Shown piece by piece: positions 1 through 5,071 of a stretch of 5,071 bases of DNA. A model generated the notes under the pieces. That model had not been told where the DNA came from, ran no database searches, and worked only from the letters and a program-made list of their open reading frames with translations. The DNA comes from an uncultured Myxococcales bacterium (GTDB lineage Bacteria > Myxococcota_A > UBA9042). The position numbers were made by a program, and so were the translations under genes. Every line of letters begins with the position of its first letter. Position 1 is the first letter of the stretch. Location: the NCBI GenBank assembly GCA_903917305.1, contig CAIXAA010000317.1, forward strand, positions 1 to 5,071, given 5' to 3'.

Positions 1-1
1 C

Positions 2-1885
2 GACGTCATCGACGACAGCGACGACTTCGACTTCGACGCGCGCGCGCGCACCGCCCCCGATCGCCCGGGCGTGTACATCATGCGCGATCGCGCCGGCGCC
101 ATCTGCTACATCGGCAAGGCCGCCAGCCTGCGCGCCCGGCTCAAGCAGTACGCCTCCGGCCAGGACAACCGCTTTTTCGTTCACCTTCTGCACGAGGTCC
201 TCGGCGGCGTCGATCTGGTGCTGACCGCCAGCGAGAAAGACGCGCTGCTGCTCGAGAACGACCTCGTCAAGCAGCACCAGCCGCGCTTCAACGTCAAGCT
301 CAAGGACGACAAGCGTTTCCTGCACTTGCGCCTGGCGACCGACGAGAACTATCCGCGGCTGGAGGTCGTGCGGCGCGCGGCTTCGGATCGTGCCCTGTAT
401 TTCGGGCCTTACGCCTCGGCGAGCGCGGCGCGCGCGACGCTGGCGCAGATCAACCGCTACTTCCGCCTGCGCACCTGCCCGGACACCGTGTTTCGCAACC
501 GGATGCGCCCGTGCCTGGAGTACCAGATCGGCCGCTGTCTCGGACCCTGCGTCCTGCCGGTGGAGGTGGCGGAGTATGCCGGCCATGTCCGCGATGTCGG
601 GCTGTTTCTGTCGGGCCGGCGCTCGGAGCTGCTCGGCGGCTTGAAGGCGCGCATGGAGCACGCCGCGCAGGAGGAGCAGTTCGAGCGCGCGGCGCGCTGC
701 CGCGACCAGATCCGCGCCATCGAGACGAGCCTGGAACAGCAGAACGTCAATCTTCTCGGGGAGAAGCGCTCGATCGACGCGGTCGGGATGTACCGCGAAG
801 GGGCGCGCGCGGCGGTGGCGGTGCTGAGCTTCCGCGAAGGCGTGCTGCTGGCGAGCCAGGGGCATGTCCTCAAGGATCAAGAGTTTCCCGACGCGGACGT
901 GGCGGAGGGCTTCGTGATGCAGCTCTACGATCGCGGCCAGCCGGTGCCGGACGAGGTGCTGCTGCCGGCAGCGCCCGAGAATCCCGAGGTGCTGGCGGAG
1001 TGGCTGACGGATTTGCGCACGACGCGCGCGCACTTGCACGCCGGTCCCGCGCCGCGCGGCAAGGTCGCGGTCCTGGCGCCGCAGCGCGGCACGAAGGCGC
1101 GCCTGTGCGAGATGGCCGCGGAGAATGCGCGCCAGACGTTCGAAGACCGGCTGCGGGTGTCGACCTCCGCGCACAAGACCCTGGAAGGCCTGCAAAAACG
1201 GCTGCACTTGAAGAGCCTGCCGCAGCGCATCGAGTGCTACGACATCAGCAACATCTCCGGGACCGAACCCGTGGGATCGATGGTGGTGTTCCTGGACGGC
1301 CAGGCGGCCAAGGCGGAATACCGCCACTTCACGGTGCGCTCGCTGGAAACGCCAAACGATTTCGCGATGATGTACGAAGTGCTGGAGCGACGTTTCCACA
1401 AGGCGCAGGACGGCGGCGGCCCGATGCCGGACCTCGTGGTGGTCGACGGCGGGCGCGGCCAGCTCAAGATGGCGGAGCAGGCGCTCGACGATCTCGGCGT
1501 GTATGACGTGGAGCTGTGCGGACTTGCCAAGGCGCGCACGCTGGAGAGCGACGATGCCGGGCCGAGCCAGCGCAGCGACGAGCGCGTGTTCCGGCCGGGC
1601 GTGAAGAACGCGCTGGTGCTGCCGCAGAACTCCAATGAAATCTATCTGCTGGCGGCGATCCGCGACGAGGCTCATCGCTTTGCCATCACGCACCACCGCA
1701 AGCGCCGCAACGCGCGGACGCTCCGCTCGACGCTGGACGCCGTGCCGGGCGTGGGGCCGACGCGCAAGAAGGCGTTGCTCAAAGCTTTTGGCTCGCTGCG
1801 CGGCATCAAGGCGGCAGAGCCGGCAGCGGTGGCCGCGGTGGTGGGCGAGGAGCTGGCGGTGCGGGTCCAGGCGGCGCTGAGGTAG
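2..1885 (+). CDS. uvrC: UvrABC excinuclease subunit C (5' end outside window)
   Basis: UvrC makes the two incisions flanking a UvrB-bound DNA lesion in nucleotide excision repair in the cytoplasm. All family domains are visible (residues counted from the GTG at 71). The GIY-YIG nuclease begins with PGVY, followed by YIGKA (Tyr13), Arg23 and Glu62, matching the catalytic Tyr/Arg/Glu. Cys136, 148, 156 and 160 have the same spacing as the four Fe-S cysteines of E. coli UvrC (154/166/174/178). A UVR (UvrB-binding) helix pair lies at about 190-226. The RNase H-like nuclease shows YDISNIS (Asp391), VVVDGG (Asp459) and DEAHRF (His535), the second catalytic triad. The C-terminal helix-hairpin-helix has PGVGP near 559. 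The GTG at 71 lies inside the GIY-YIG motif and cannot be the start. Reading is open to base 2 with no ATG, GTG or TTG, so the true start is upstream. At least 627 residues are present, against about 610 in E. coli. The visible N-terminus is strongly acidic. No frameshift or missing catalytic residue is seen. Confidence 0.97.
   Translation, partial: DVIDDSDDFDFDARARTAPDRPGVYIMRDRAGAICYIGKAASLRARLKQYASGQDNRFFVHLLHEVLGGVDLVLTASEKDALLLENDLVKQHQPRFNVKLKDDKRFLHLRLATDENYPRLEVVRRAASDRALYFGPYASASAARATLAQINRYFRLRTCPDTVFRNRMRPCLEYQIGRCLGPCVLPVEVAEYAGHVRDVGLFLSGRRSELLGGLKARMEHAAQEEQFERAARCRDQIRAIETSLEQQNVNLLGEKRSIDAVGMYREGARAAVAVLSFREGVLLASQGHVLKDQEFPDADVAEGFVMQLYDRGQPVPDEVLLPAAPENPEVLAEWLTDLRTTRAHLHAGPAPRGKVAVLAPQRGTKARLCEMAAENARQTFEDRLRVSTSAHKTLEGLQKRLHLKSLPQRIECYDISNISGTEPVGSMVVFLDGQAAKAEYRHFTVRSLETPNDFAMMYEVLERRFHKAQDGGGPMPDLVVVDGGRGQLKMAEQALDDLGVYDVELCGLAKARTLESDDAGPSQRSDERVFRPGVKNALVLPQNSNEIYLLAAIRDEAHRFAITHHRKRRNARTLRSTLDAVPGVGPTRKKALLKAFGSLRGIKAAEPAAVAAVVGEELAVRVQAALR
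37..49. repeat. Alternating CG dinucleotide tract inside uvrC
   Basis: Bases 37-49 are an uninterrupted alternation of C and G, coding Ala-Arg-Ala-Arg just before the GIY-YIG domain. Tracts like this can slip during replication or adopt Z-DNA. In a genome this GC-rich, Ala/Arg codons can also produce one by chance. Confidence 0.6.
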
Positions 1886-2998
1886 TTAATCGCCCAGGCA
1901 AATCCCGGCAGAGCGCGCGTGCTTCACGAACTGGCCGTCGACGTCCACCAGGTGCAGGCGGCCCAGCGCATCGTGCAGAGGCACGGATTGGATCTCCGTG
2001 CCGCGCAGGCAGACCATGCGGTTCCACTGACCCGCCGCGGCGAGCGCCATGGCCTCCGCACCAAACCGCAGCGAAATCAGGCGGTCATACGCACACGGCG
2101 ATCCGCCGCGCTGGATGTGGCCGAGCACCGTCGTGCGCACTTCCGGGATGCCGCGCGGCCGCTCCCAGCCGTGCTTGAAGGCGTGCTGCAGCGCCGCCTC
2201 CAGCACCAGCGCCGCACCGCCGACGCGCGGCACGTGCGCGGCCGAACCGATGTCAATCACCGAGGTTGCGCCGCCTTCCGGATGCGCGCCTTCGGCGACG
2301 ACGATGAGCGTGAACGTGCGCCGTTCCTCGTCCCAGCGCCGGCGAATCGAGTCGAGCACGGCGTCCAGCTTGTAGGGAATCTCAGGAATCAAGATGACAT
2401 GCGCCGCGCCGGCCATGCCGCTGTTGAGGGCAATCCAACCGGCACTGCGGCCCATGACCTCCAGGATCATGACGCGATCGTGGCTTTCGCCAGTGGTTTT
2501 GAGGCGATCCAGCGCCTCCATCGCCGTCTCGACGGCGGTGTAGAAGCCGAACGTCGTGTCGGTGGCGCCGAGGTCGTTGTCGATGGTCTTGGGCACGCCG
2601 ATGACCTTGGCGCCGCGCGGGATCAGCTCCTCGGCGATGGCCAGCGTGCCGTCGCCGCCGATGCAGATGATGCCGTCCAAGCCCAGGCGCTGCATGGTGT
2701 GCACGACTTCGTCGCCGCGGTCCTCGATGACCTCCTGGCCGTCCACGATTGAGACATACTTGAATGGATTTCCGCGGTTGGTGCTGCCAAGCATCGTGCC
2801 GCCCTGGCCGAGGATGTTGCGCACGTCCTCGCCGCGCAGCGGCCGCACGGTGCCGCCGGCGGCCAGGCCCTCGAAGCCGTCCTCGATGCCAAACACTTCA
2901 ATGCCTTCGCGCTCCGCGGCGCGCACGGCGGCCCAGATCACGGCGTTGAGGCCCGGGCAGTCGCCGCCACCGGTGAGGAGTCCGATTCGCTTGGTCAT
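1886..2998 (-). CDS. pfkA: 6-phosphofructokinase, mixed ATP/PPi-type signature, 370 aa
   Basis: This enzyme phosphorylates fructose 6-phosphate to fructose 1,6-bisphosphate in cytoplasmic glycolysis. The N-terminus MTKRIGLLTGGGDCPG aligns with E. coli PfkA. Other landmarks are STNRGNPF (Arg75, E. coli Arg72), GGDGT (114-118), PKTIDND (136-142, catalytic Asp140), SHDR (172-175), MGR (182-184) and LGHIQRGG (292-299), the sugar-phosphate site. Gly117 matches E. coli Gly104, which favours ATP; PPi enzymes usually carry Asp or Asn there. Lys137 replaces E. coli Gly124 and is typical of PPi-type and related enzymes. ATP use is therefore likely but not proven. At 370 residues it is longer than E. 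coli PfkA (320) and shorter than the long PPi type. By constant-offset alignment the E. coli effector residue Glu187 is His200 and Arg154 is Lys167, so allostery probably differs. The start is set by alignment and by a GGAG 8 bases upstream, although the frame stays open to 3367. The TAA stop abuts the uvrC stop. Confidence 0.95.
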   Translation of the reverse strand: MTKRIGLLTGGGDCPGLNAVIWAAVRAAEREGIEVFGIEDGFEGLAAGGTVRPLRGEDVRNILGQGGTMLGSTNRGNPFKYVSIVDGQEVIEDRGDEVVHTMQRLGLDGIICIGGDGTLAIAEELIPRGAKVIGVPKTIDNDLGATDTTFGFYTAVETAMEALDRLKTTGESHDRVMILEVMGRSAGWIALNSGMAGAAHVILIPEIPYKLDAVLDSIRRRWDEERRTFTLIVVAEGAHPEGGATSVIDIGSAAHVPRVGGAALVLEAALQHAFKHGWERPRGIPEVRTTVLGHIQRGGSPCAYDRLISLRFGAEAMALAAAGQWNRMVCLRGTEIQSVPLHDALGRLHLVDVDGQFVKHARSAGICLGD

Positions 2999-3006
2999 GG
3001 GGCTGG

Positions 3007-3010
3007 CTCC
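3007..3010 (-). promoter_or_regulatory. Ribosome binding site of phosphofructokinase
   Basis: On the minus strand GGAG lies 8 bases before the ATG at 2998. Together with the family alignment it decides between this start and the longer open frame extending to 3367. Confidence 0.7.
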
Positions 3011-3035
3011 GCTTGGCCGTAGGCTGGCGCGGCCC

Positions 3036-3065
3036 ACTGTAGCGCAGCGCGTCGGGCACTGACCA
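3036..3065 (-). promoter_or_regulatory. Candidate promoter for phosphofructokinase
   Basis: On the minus strand TACAGT (3041-3036) could be a -10 box (4 of 6 to consensus). TGGTCA (3065-3060) could be a weak -35 (4 of 6) with an 18-base spacer. The position, about 40 bases before the start codon, is sensible. The -35 box lies inside the palindrome at 3056-3069, which would make repression by a bound protein plausible. This is consensus matching only. Confidence 0.3.
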
Positions 3066-3069
3066 GTGC
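3056..3069. promoter_or_regulatory. Perfect palindrome, candidate shared operator
   Basis: GCACTG-AC-CAGTGC is a perfect 6-2-6 inverted repeat. It lies in the divergent region between the phosphofructokinase start and the lipoprotein start. It overlaps the candidate minus-strand -35 and sits 6 bases upstream of the candidate plus-strand -35. Dyads of this size in such a position commonly bind dimeric helix-turn-helix regulators. No regulator is encoded in the window, and I do not recognise the motif as a known operator. The symmetry does not extend beyond these 14 bases. Confidence 0.45.
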
Positions 3070-3075
3070 AGCCGC

Positions 3076-3103
3076 TTTGCATTTTGCGCGCCCCTGCTAC
3101 ACT
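3076..3103 (+). promoter_or_regulatory. Candidate extended -10 promoter for the lipoprotein operon
   Basis: TACACT at 3098-3103 (4 of 6 to the -10 consensus) is preceded by TG at 3095-3096, giving an extended -10 (TGCTACACT). TTTGCA at 3076-3081 is a possible -35 (4 of 6) with a 16-base spacer. Transcription would start near 3110, giving a leader of about 45 bases before the ATG at 3155. This is the most AT-containing part of the control region. It would drive the lipoprotein gene and probably the three genes after it. Confidence 0.45.
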
Positions 3104-3143
3104 CCGCGCCGACCGGACGTGCGTGCCCCATTGTCGCGCCGCC

Positions 3144-3148
3144 AAAGG
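3144..3148 (+). promoter_or_regulatory. Ribosome binding site of the lipoprotein
   Basis: AAAGG lies 6 bases before the ATG at 3155. It supports that ATG over in-frame starts further upstream, which would fall in the promoter and would bury the signal peptide. Confidence 0.55.
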
Positions 3149-3154
3149 CATCCG

Positions 3155-3589
3155 ATGCACCGCAAGTTGCTGCCATTGCTGATGTTCGCCCTGCTGGCCG
3201 CGGGGTGCTCGGCGCCGATCGCCGGCCAGTGGCGCGGCACGATGGATTTGGGTCCGTCGGCGGCGCACGACATCGAGCTCAGCGTGATCGAAGACGGCAC
3301 CTCCGGGCGCATCGTCGTCACCGAGCCGCACAAGGCCTTCTCGCATTTCCAGTTGTGCAGCCTGCACAGTGGCGACAAGCGCGCCATCGAGCTGGTCTAC
3401 GACGCGAACCGCCCGAATTGCGACGAGAAGAACCCGGACCCTTCCGAACGGCGCCTGCTGCGCGGGACGGTCGGCGAAGGCGTGCTGTTCGGCGACGTGC
3501 TGCGCGGCACGGAGCGCATCGGCTTTTTCCGCGCGTTTCGCCAGCCGGACGTGCAGGCGCCAGAAGCGCCCGAGAAATCAACACCCTAG
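3155..3589 (+). CDS. Small putative outer-membrane lipoprotein, unknown function
   Basis: I do not recognise the family of this 144-residue protein. The N-terminus MHRK followed by a Leu/Ala-rich core and LLAAGC is a type II signal peptide with the lipidated cysteine at Cys18. Position +2 is Ser rather than Asp, which under the E. coli Lol rule points to the outer membrane. The mature part begins with a GQWRG motif (24-28), resembling the first strand of small beta-sheet or lipocalin-like domains. It continues with alternating hydrophobic/polar stretches (DIELSVIEDG, GRIVVTEP, AIELVYD) that suggest a mostly beta fold. Cys68 and Cys89 could form a disulfide. The last 14 residues are rich in Pro and Glu and are probably disordered. 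It is the first gene of a likely four-gene operon, 28 bases ahead of the next gene. The export prediction is secure; the function is not known. Confidence 0.85.
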   Translation: MHRKLLPLLMFALLAAGCSAPIAGQWRGTMDLGPSAAHDIELSVIEDGTSGRIVVTEPHKAFSHFQLCSLHSGDKRAIELVYDANRPNCDEKNPDPSERRLLRGTVGEGVLFGDVLRGTERIGFFRAFRQPDVQAPEAPEKSTP

Positions 3590-3605
3590 AAGCGCCCTTT
3601 GGCGC
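3562..3605 (+). repeat. Short direct repeat and small hairpin at the lipoprotein 3' end
   Basis: AGAAGCGCCC occurs twice, at 3562-3571 and 3588-3597. The second copy forms the left arm of a small hairpin, GCGCC (3592-3596), loop CTTT, GGCGC (3601-3605). The hairpin lies just after the lipoprotein stop and just before the GGAG of the next gene. There is no T-tract, so it does not look like a Rho-independent terminator. The right arm could also pair with the first repeat copy. It may be an mRNA-stability or translation element, or chance. Confidence 0.3.
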
Positions 3606-3606
3606 C

Positions 3607-3610
3607 GGAG
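3607..3610 (+). promoter_or_regulatory. Ribosome binding site of the PHA-system-like gene
   Basis: GGAG lies 7 bases before the ATG at 3618. The frame is open upstream to 3369 through the lipoprotein gene, so this site decides the start. Confidence 0.65.
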
Positions 3611-3617
3611 CCTGTCC

Positions 3618-3914
3618 ATGGCCGACATCAGCCTGTCCCGCAACCACGCCTACACCATCGACGACGCGCGCGCCCGGTTGGAGCGCCTGCTGACCAACTT
3701 CCAGGCCTCCAAGCCGGATCTCATCCAGAAGATCGAGTGGGCGGCGGATCGCAACAGCGCCGAAGCTGGCGGAAAGTTCTTCAAGGGCCAGTTTCGTCTC
3801 GCGGGCAACACCGTCACGGTCGACCTGGAGTTGATCGGCTTTGCCGCGAAGATGGCCAAGGGCATGGTCAAGGAGCGGCTTGAGAAGGCTCTCGGCGAAG
3901 AATTCCCTGTCTGA
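3618..3914 (+). CDS. Polyhydroxyalkanoic acid system family protein (PHA_gran_rgn-like)
   Basis: This 98-residue protein has no signal peptide or membrane segment and is probably cytoplasmic. Its start (MADISLSRNHAYTIDDARAR) matches the typical opening of the PHA_gran_rgn family (MADI.., a basic-His pair, then an amphipathic helix). It has the usual layout: an N-terminal helix (about 13-30), a central strand region (FFKGQFRLAGNTVTVDLEL, about 54-72) and a C-terminal lysine-rich helix (76-92). Family members are named for genes near PHA granule loci, but their molecular role is poorly defined. No PHA synthase, phasin or depolymerase is seen in this window, so the name should not be read as proof of a PHA role. 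It lies between a lipoprotein and an exported barrel-like protein. Assignment rests on my recollection of the family pattern, not on a search. Confidence 0.75.
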   Translation: MADISLSRNHAYTIDDARARLERLLTNFQASKPDLIQKIEWAADRNSAEAGGKFFKGQFRLAGNTVTVDLELIGFAAKMAKGMVKERLEKALGEEFPV

Positions 3915-3942
3915 TCCGTGCCTGGCACGATCAATCTTGCGG

Positions 3943-4896
3943 ATGGCGGCGCTCTGCGCGCTCGCCCTGCTGCTGCCGCTGCCTTTGCGGGCGGCTGCGC
4001 CGACGCTCGCCGCGCAGGCGCAACAGTGCTACGCCGCTTTGGATCTCGGCTGCGTCGTCGCGCTGCTGGAGAAGACCGCGCTGCCCGCCCCGGATCAGTC
4101 GCCGGAGGAAGGCGCGGAATGCCTCAAGCTGCTTGGCTTTTCCGCATCGCGCCTCGAGCGGCATGACGTCGCGCGCCGCGCCTTTGCCGCGTGGACGGCG
4201 CTGCCCGGCGAGCACCGGCTGGAGAGGGAGACCACGCTGCCCGGCGTGTTCCAGGACTACGCCGCGGCGCTGATCGAGGGCCACGCCAAGGATCTCGACC
4301 TGCAGCCACGCATCGGCGCGCGGCCGGAACTGCCGGCGCCGGCGACGACCGCCGCGGATCTGCCGCGCTTCGCGCCGCCTTCGCGGGAGAGCCGGGATGG
4401 CGCAAGGGATATCGTGGTGCTGGCCGGCCTGGACGTGTCGTCGGCGCCGAACTACCTGCCCAATTCCGCGCTGGAGCTGCTCGGCGCCTCGGTGGGCATG
4501 GAGGTCGATCTGGGACCCGCGTGGCGCCTCGGCCTGCGTGGCGGCGGCCTGCGCTATGTCGGCCCGCACGCGGTGGGCTACGGCGGCACGCAAACGTTTT
4601 TGCCGTACGGCCTTTTGCGCGTCGGACGCGTGCTGTGGAACAACCCGGAGCAGAGCGTCGAGCTGATGGTCGGCATCGGCGGCGGCGGCCGCGGCCGCGA
4701 CGGCAACGTCGACGCCGCGGCCATCGTCGCGCCGGCGTTGCGCTACACCTTCCGACCGTCGGCCGGCGAAGCCCTGACCGCGCTCTTCGTCGAAGCCGGT
4801 GCCAGCGCGCTGCTGGCCGACAGCTTCGATTCCGTGCTGACCTGCTCCATCGGCATCTCCTTGAGGCCGGGCGGCGGACGCGTGGGAGGTCCCTGA
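3943..4896 (+). CDS. Exported protein: TPR-like N-terminal part, beta-barrel-like C-terminal part
   Basis: This protein has 317 residues from the ATG at 3943, and I do not recognise it as a named family. Residues 2-18 are a hydrophobic Ala/Leu signal segment ending near RAAA. Residues about 20-115 are helical. GAECLKLLGFSASRLERHDVARRAF at 57-81 fits a TPR helix pair, and HRLERETTLPGVFQDY resembles the 'distance to the next repeat' endings seen in periplasmic TPR proteins. A Pro/Ala-rich linker (about 118-150) follows. Residues about 155-308 are alternating, Gly-rich amphipathic strands (LRGGGLRYVG, YGLLRVGRVLW, VELMVGIGGGGRG, ALFVEAGASALLA), consistent with a small outer-membrane barrel. The C-terminal aromatic typical of BAM substrates is lacking. 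The start is uncertain: the ATG has no clear ribosome site. TTG at 3937 would add a charged Arg, and TTG at 3880 has AAGGAG 4 bases upstream. The stop overlaps the moxR start by one base, implying translational coupling. Confidence 0.8.
   Translation: MAALCALALLLPLPLRAAAPTLAAQAQQCYAALDLGCVVALLEKTALPAPDQSPEEGAECLKLLGFSASRLERHDVARRAFAAWTALPGEHRLERETTLPGVFQDYAAALIEGHAKDLDLQPRIGARPELPAPATTAADLPRFAPPSRESRDGARDIVVLAGLDVSSAPNYLPNSALELLGASVGMEVDLGPAWRLGLRGGGLRYVGPHAVGYGGTQTFLPYGLLRVGRVLWNNPEQSVELMVGIGGGGRGRDGNVDAAAIVAPALRYTFRPSAGEALTALFVEAGASALLADSFDSVLTCSIGISLRPGGGRVGGP
4885..4889 (+). promoter_or_regulatory. Strong ribosome binding site of the MoxR-type gene
   Basis: GGAGG (within GGGAGGT) lies 6 bases before the ATG at 4896, the best Shine-Dalgarno match I see in the window. 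It selects this ATG over the GTG at 4899 and the later in-frame ATGs at 4908, 4917 and 4932. Confidence 0.8.
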
Positions 4897-5071
4897 TGGT
4901 GGCGCAGATGCCGACGATGCTGAACGCGACGATGGACGATCTGGAAGCGCTTGATTTTGCTAAACAAGCCCGCGATGCGGTGGCGGCGCAGGTCGCGCGC
5001 CGTGTCGTCGGCCAGGACGCGGTGATCGAGCTGCTGATGACGGCGCTGTTCGCCAACGGCCACGCGCTGTC
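4896..5071 (+). CDS. MoxR-type AAA+ ATPase (3' end outside window)
   Basis: The first 58 residues are present and the frame runs off the end of the window. MoxR ATPases are cytoplasmic AAA+ proteins thought to act as chaperones or metal-cofactor loading factors, often beside DUF58 and VWA-domain genes. The evidence is the N-terminal signature before the Walker A loop: a helix (AAQVARRV), then VGQDAVIELLMTALFANGHAL. This corresponds to the usual MoxR 'VVGQ..ALI..LL.ALLA.GH.LLEG' segment. Walker A, Walker B and the sensor residues would lie beyond the window, so the catalytic state cannot be judged. The start is fixed by the ribosome site and by the TGATG overlap with the preceding gene. Residues 19-24 use a run of AT-rich codons unlike the rest of the window. 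Other AAA+ families share parts of this pattern, but MoxR is the best fit. Confidence 0.85.
   Translation, partial: MVAQMPTMLNATMDDLEALDFAKQARDAVAAQVARRVVGQDAVIELLMTALFANGHAL

Noticed and set aside
511..1506. A 331-codon open frame within uvrC on the plus strand
   Set aside because: It is Arg/Gly/Ala-rich and shows no recognisable motif. It overlaps catalytic domains of uvrC and is the expected by-product of high GC content.
1919..2752. A 277-codon plus-strand open frame opposite the phosphofructokinase
   Set aside because: The translation is His/Arg/Ala-rich with no domain signature, and the opposite strand carries a complete conserved enzyme.
2999..3367. N-terminal extension of the phosphofructokinase frame by 123 codons
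   Set aside because: It would cross the divergent promoter region and the lipoprotein gene and has no PFK similarity. The ATG at 2998 has a ribosome site and aligns with the family start.
4687..4722. Inverted repeat GGCCGCGGC / GCCGCGGCC with an 18-base loop
   Set aside because: It lies inside a Gly/Ala-coding part of the barrel-like gene where such GC dyads arise from codon use. It has no T-tract and no position suited to termination.
4949..4969. GCTTG / CAAGC short inverted repeat with an 11-base loop at the moxR 5' end
   Set aside because: A five-base stem with a long loop is too weak to support a structural or terminator claim.
4124..5056. A 310-codon minus-strand open frame
   Set aside because: It is extremely Arg/Ala/Pro-rich and lies opposite the barrel-like gene and moxR, so it is a typical GC-rich shadow frame.

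Overview
This is a gene-dense, GC-rich bacterial window with no mobile elements, RNA genes or CRISPR arrays that I can see. Codons mostly end in G or C. The UvrC sequence, the TPR-plus-barrel envelope protein and the MoxR-type ATPase suggest a high-GC proteobacterium in the broad sense. A myxobacterial or deltaproteobacterial-like source is my first guess and a GC-rich gammaproteobacterium my second. Neither can be settled from this window.

Layout: (1) 2-1885 (+) is uvrC, the nucleotide excision repair incision nuclease, missing only its extreme 5' end. (2) 1886-2998 (-) is a 370-residue phosphofructokinase. It converges on uvrC so tightly that the two stop codons touch, with no intergenic base and no visible terminator. 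(3) 2999-3154 is a 156-base divergent control region. It holds a candidate promoter in each direction and a perfect 6-2-6 palindrome between them. (4) 3155-5071 (+) is a run of four co-directional genes: a small lipoprotein, a 98-residue protein resembling the polyhydroxyalkanoic acid system family (PHA_gran_rgn), an exported protein with a TPR-like N-terminal half and a beta-barrel-like C-terminal half, and the start of a MoxR-type AAA+ ATPase. Gaps are about 28 bases, about 28 bases and a 1-base overlap, so this looks like one operon.

How the genes work together: uvrC and the phosphofructokinase are ordinary housekeeping functions (DNA repair, glycolysis) and share only a 3' boundary. The four-gene set looks like an envelope-related operon, because two of its four products carry export signals, and it ends with a chaperone-type ATPase. 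Its function is not known to me. The points most worth following are the shared operator-like palindrome, the mixed ATP/PPi active-site signature of the phosphofructokinase, and the uncharacterised TPR/barrel protein translationally coupled to moxR. I see no clear sign of a wholly novel system.
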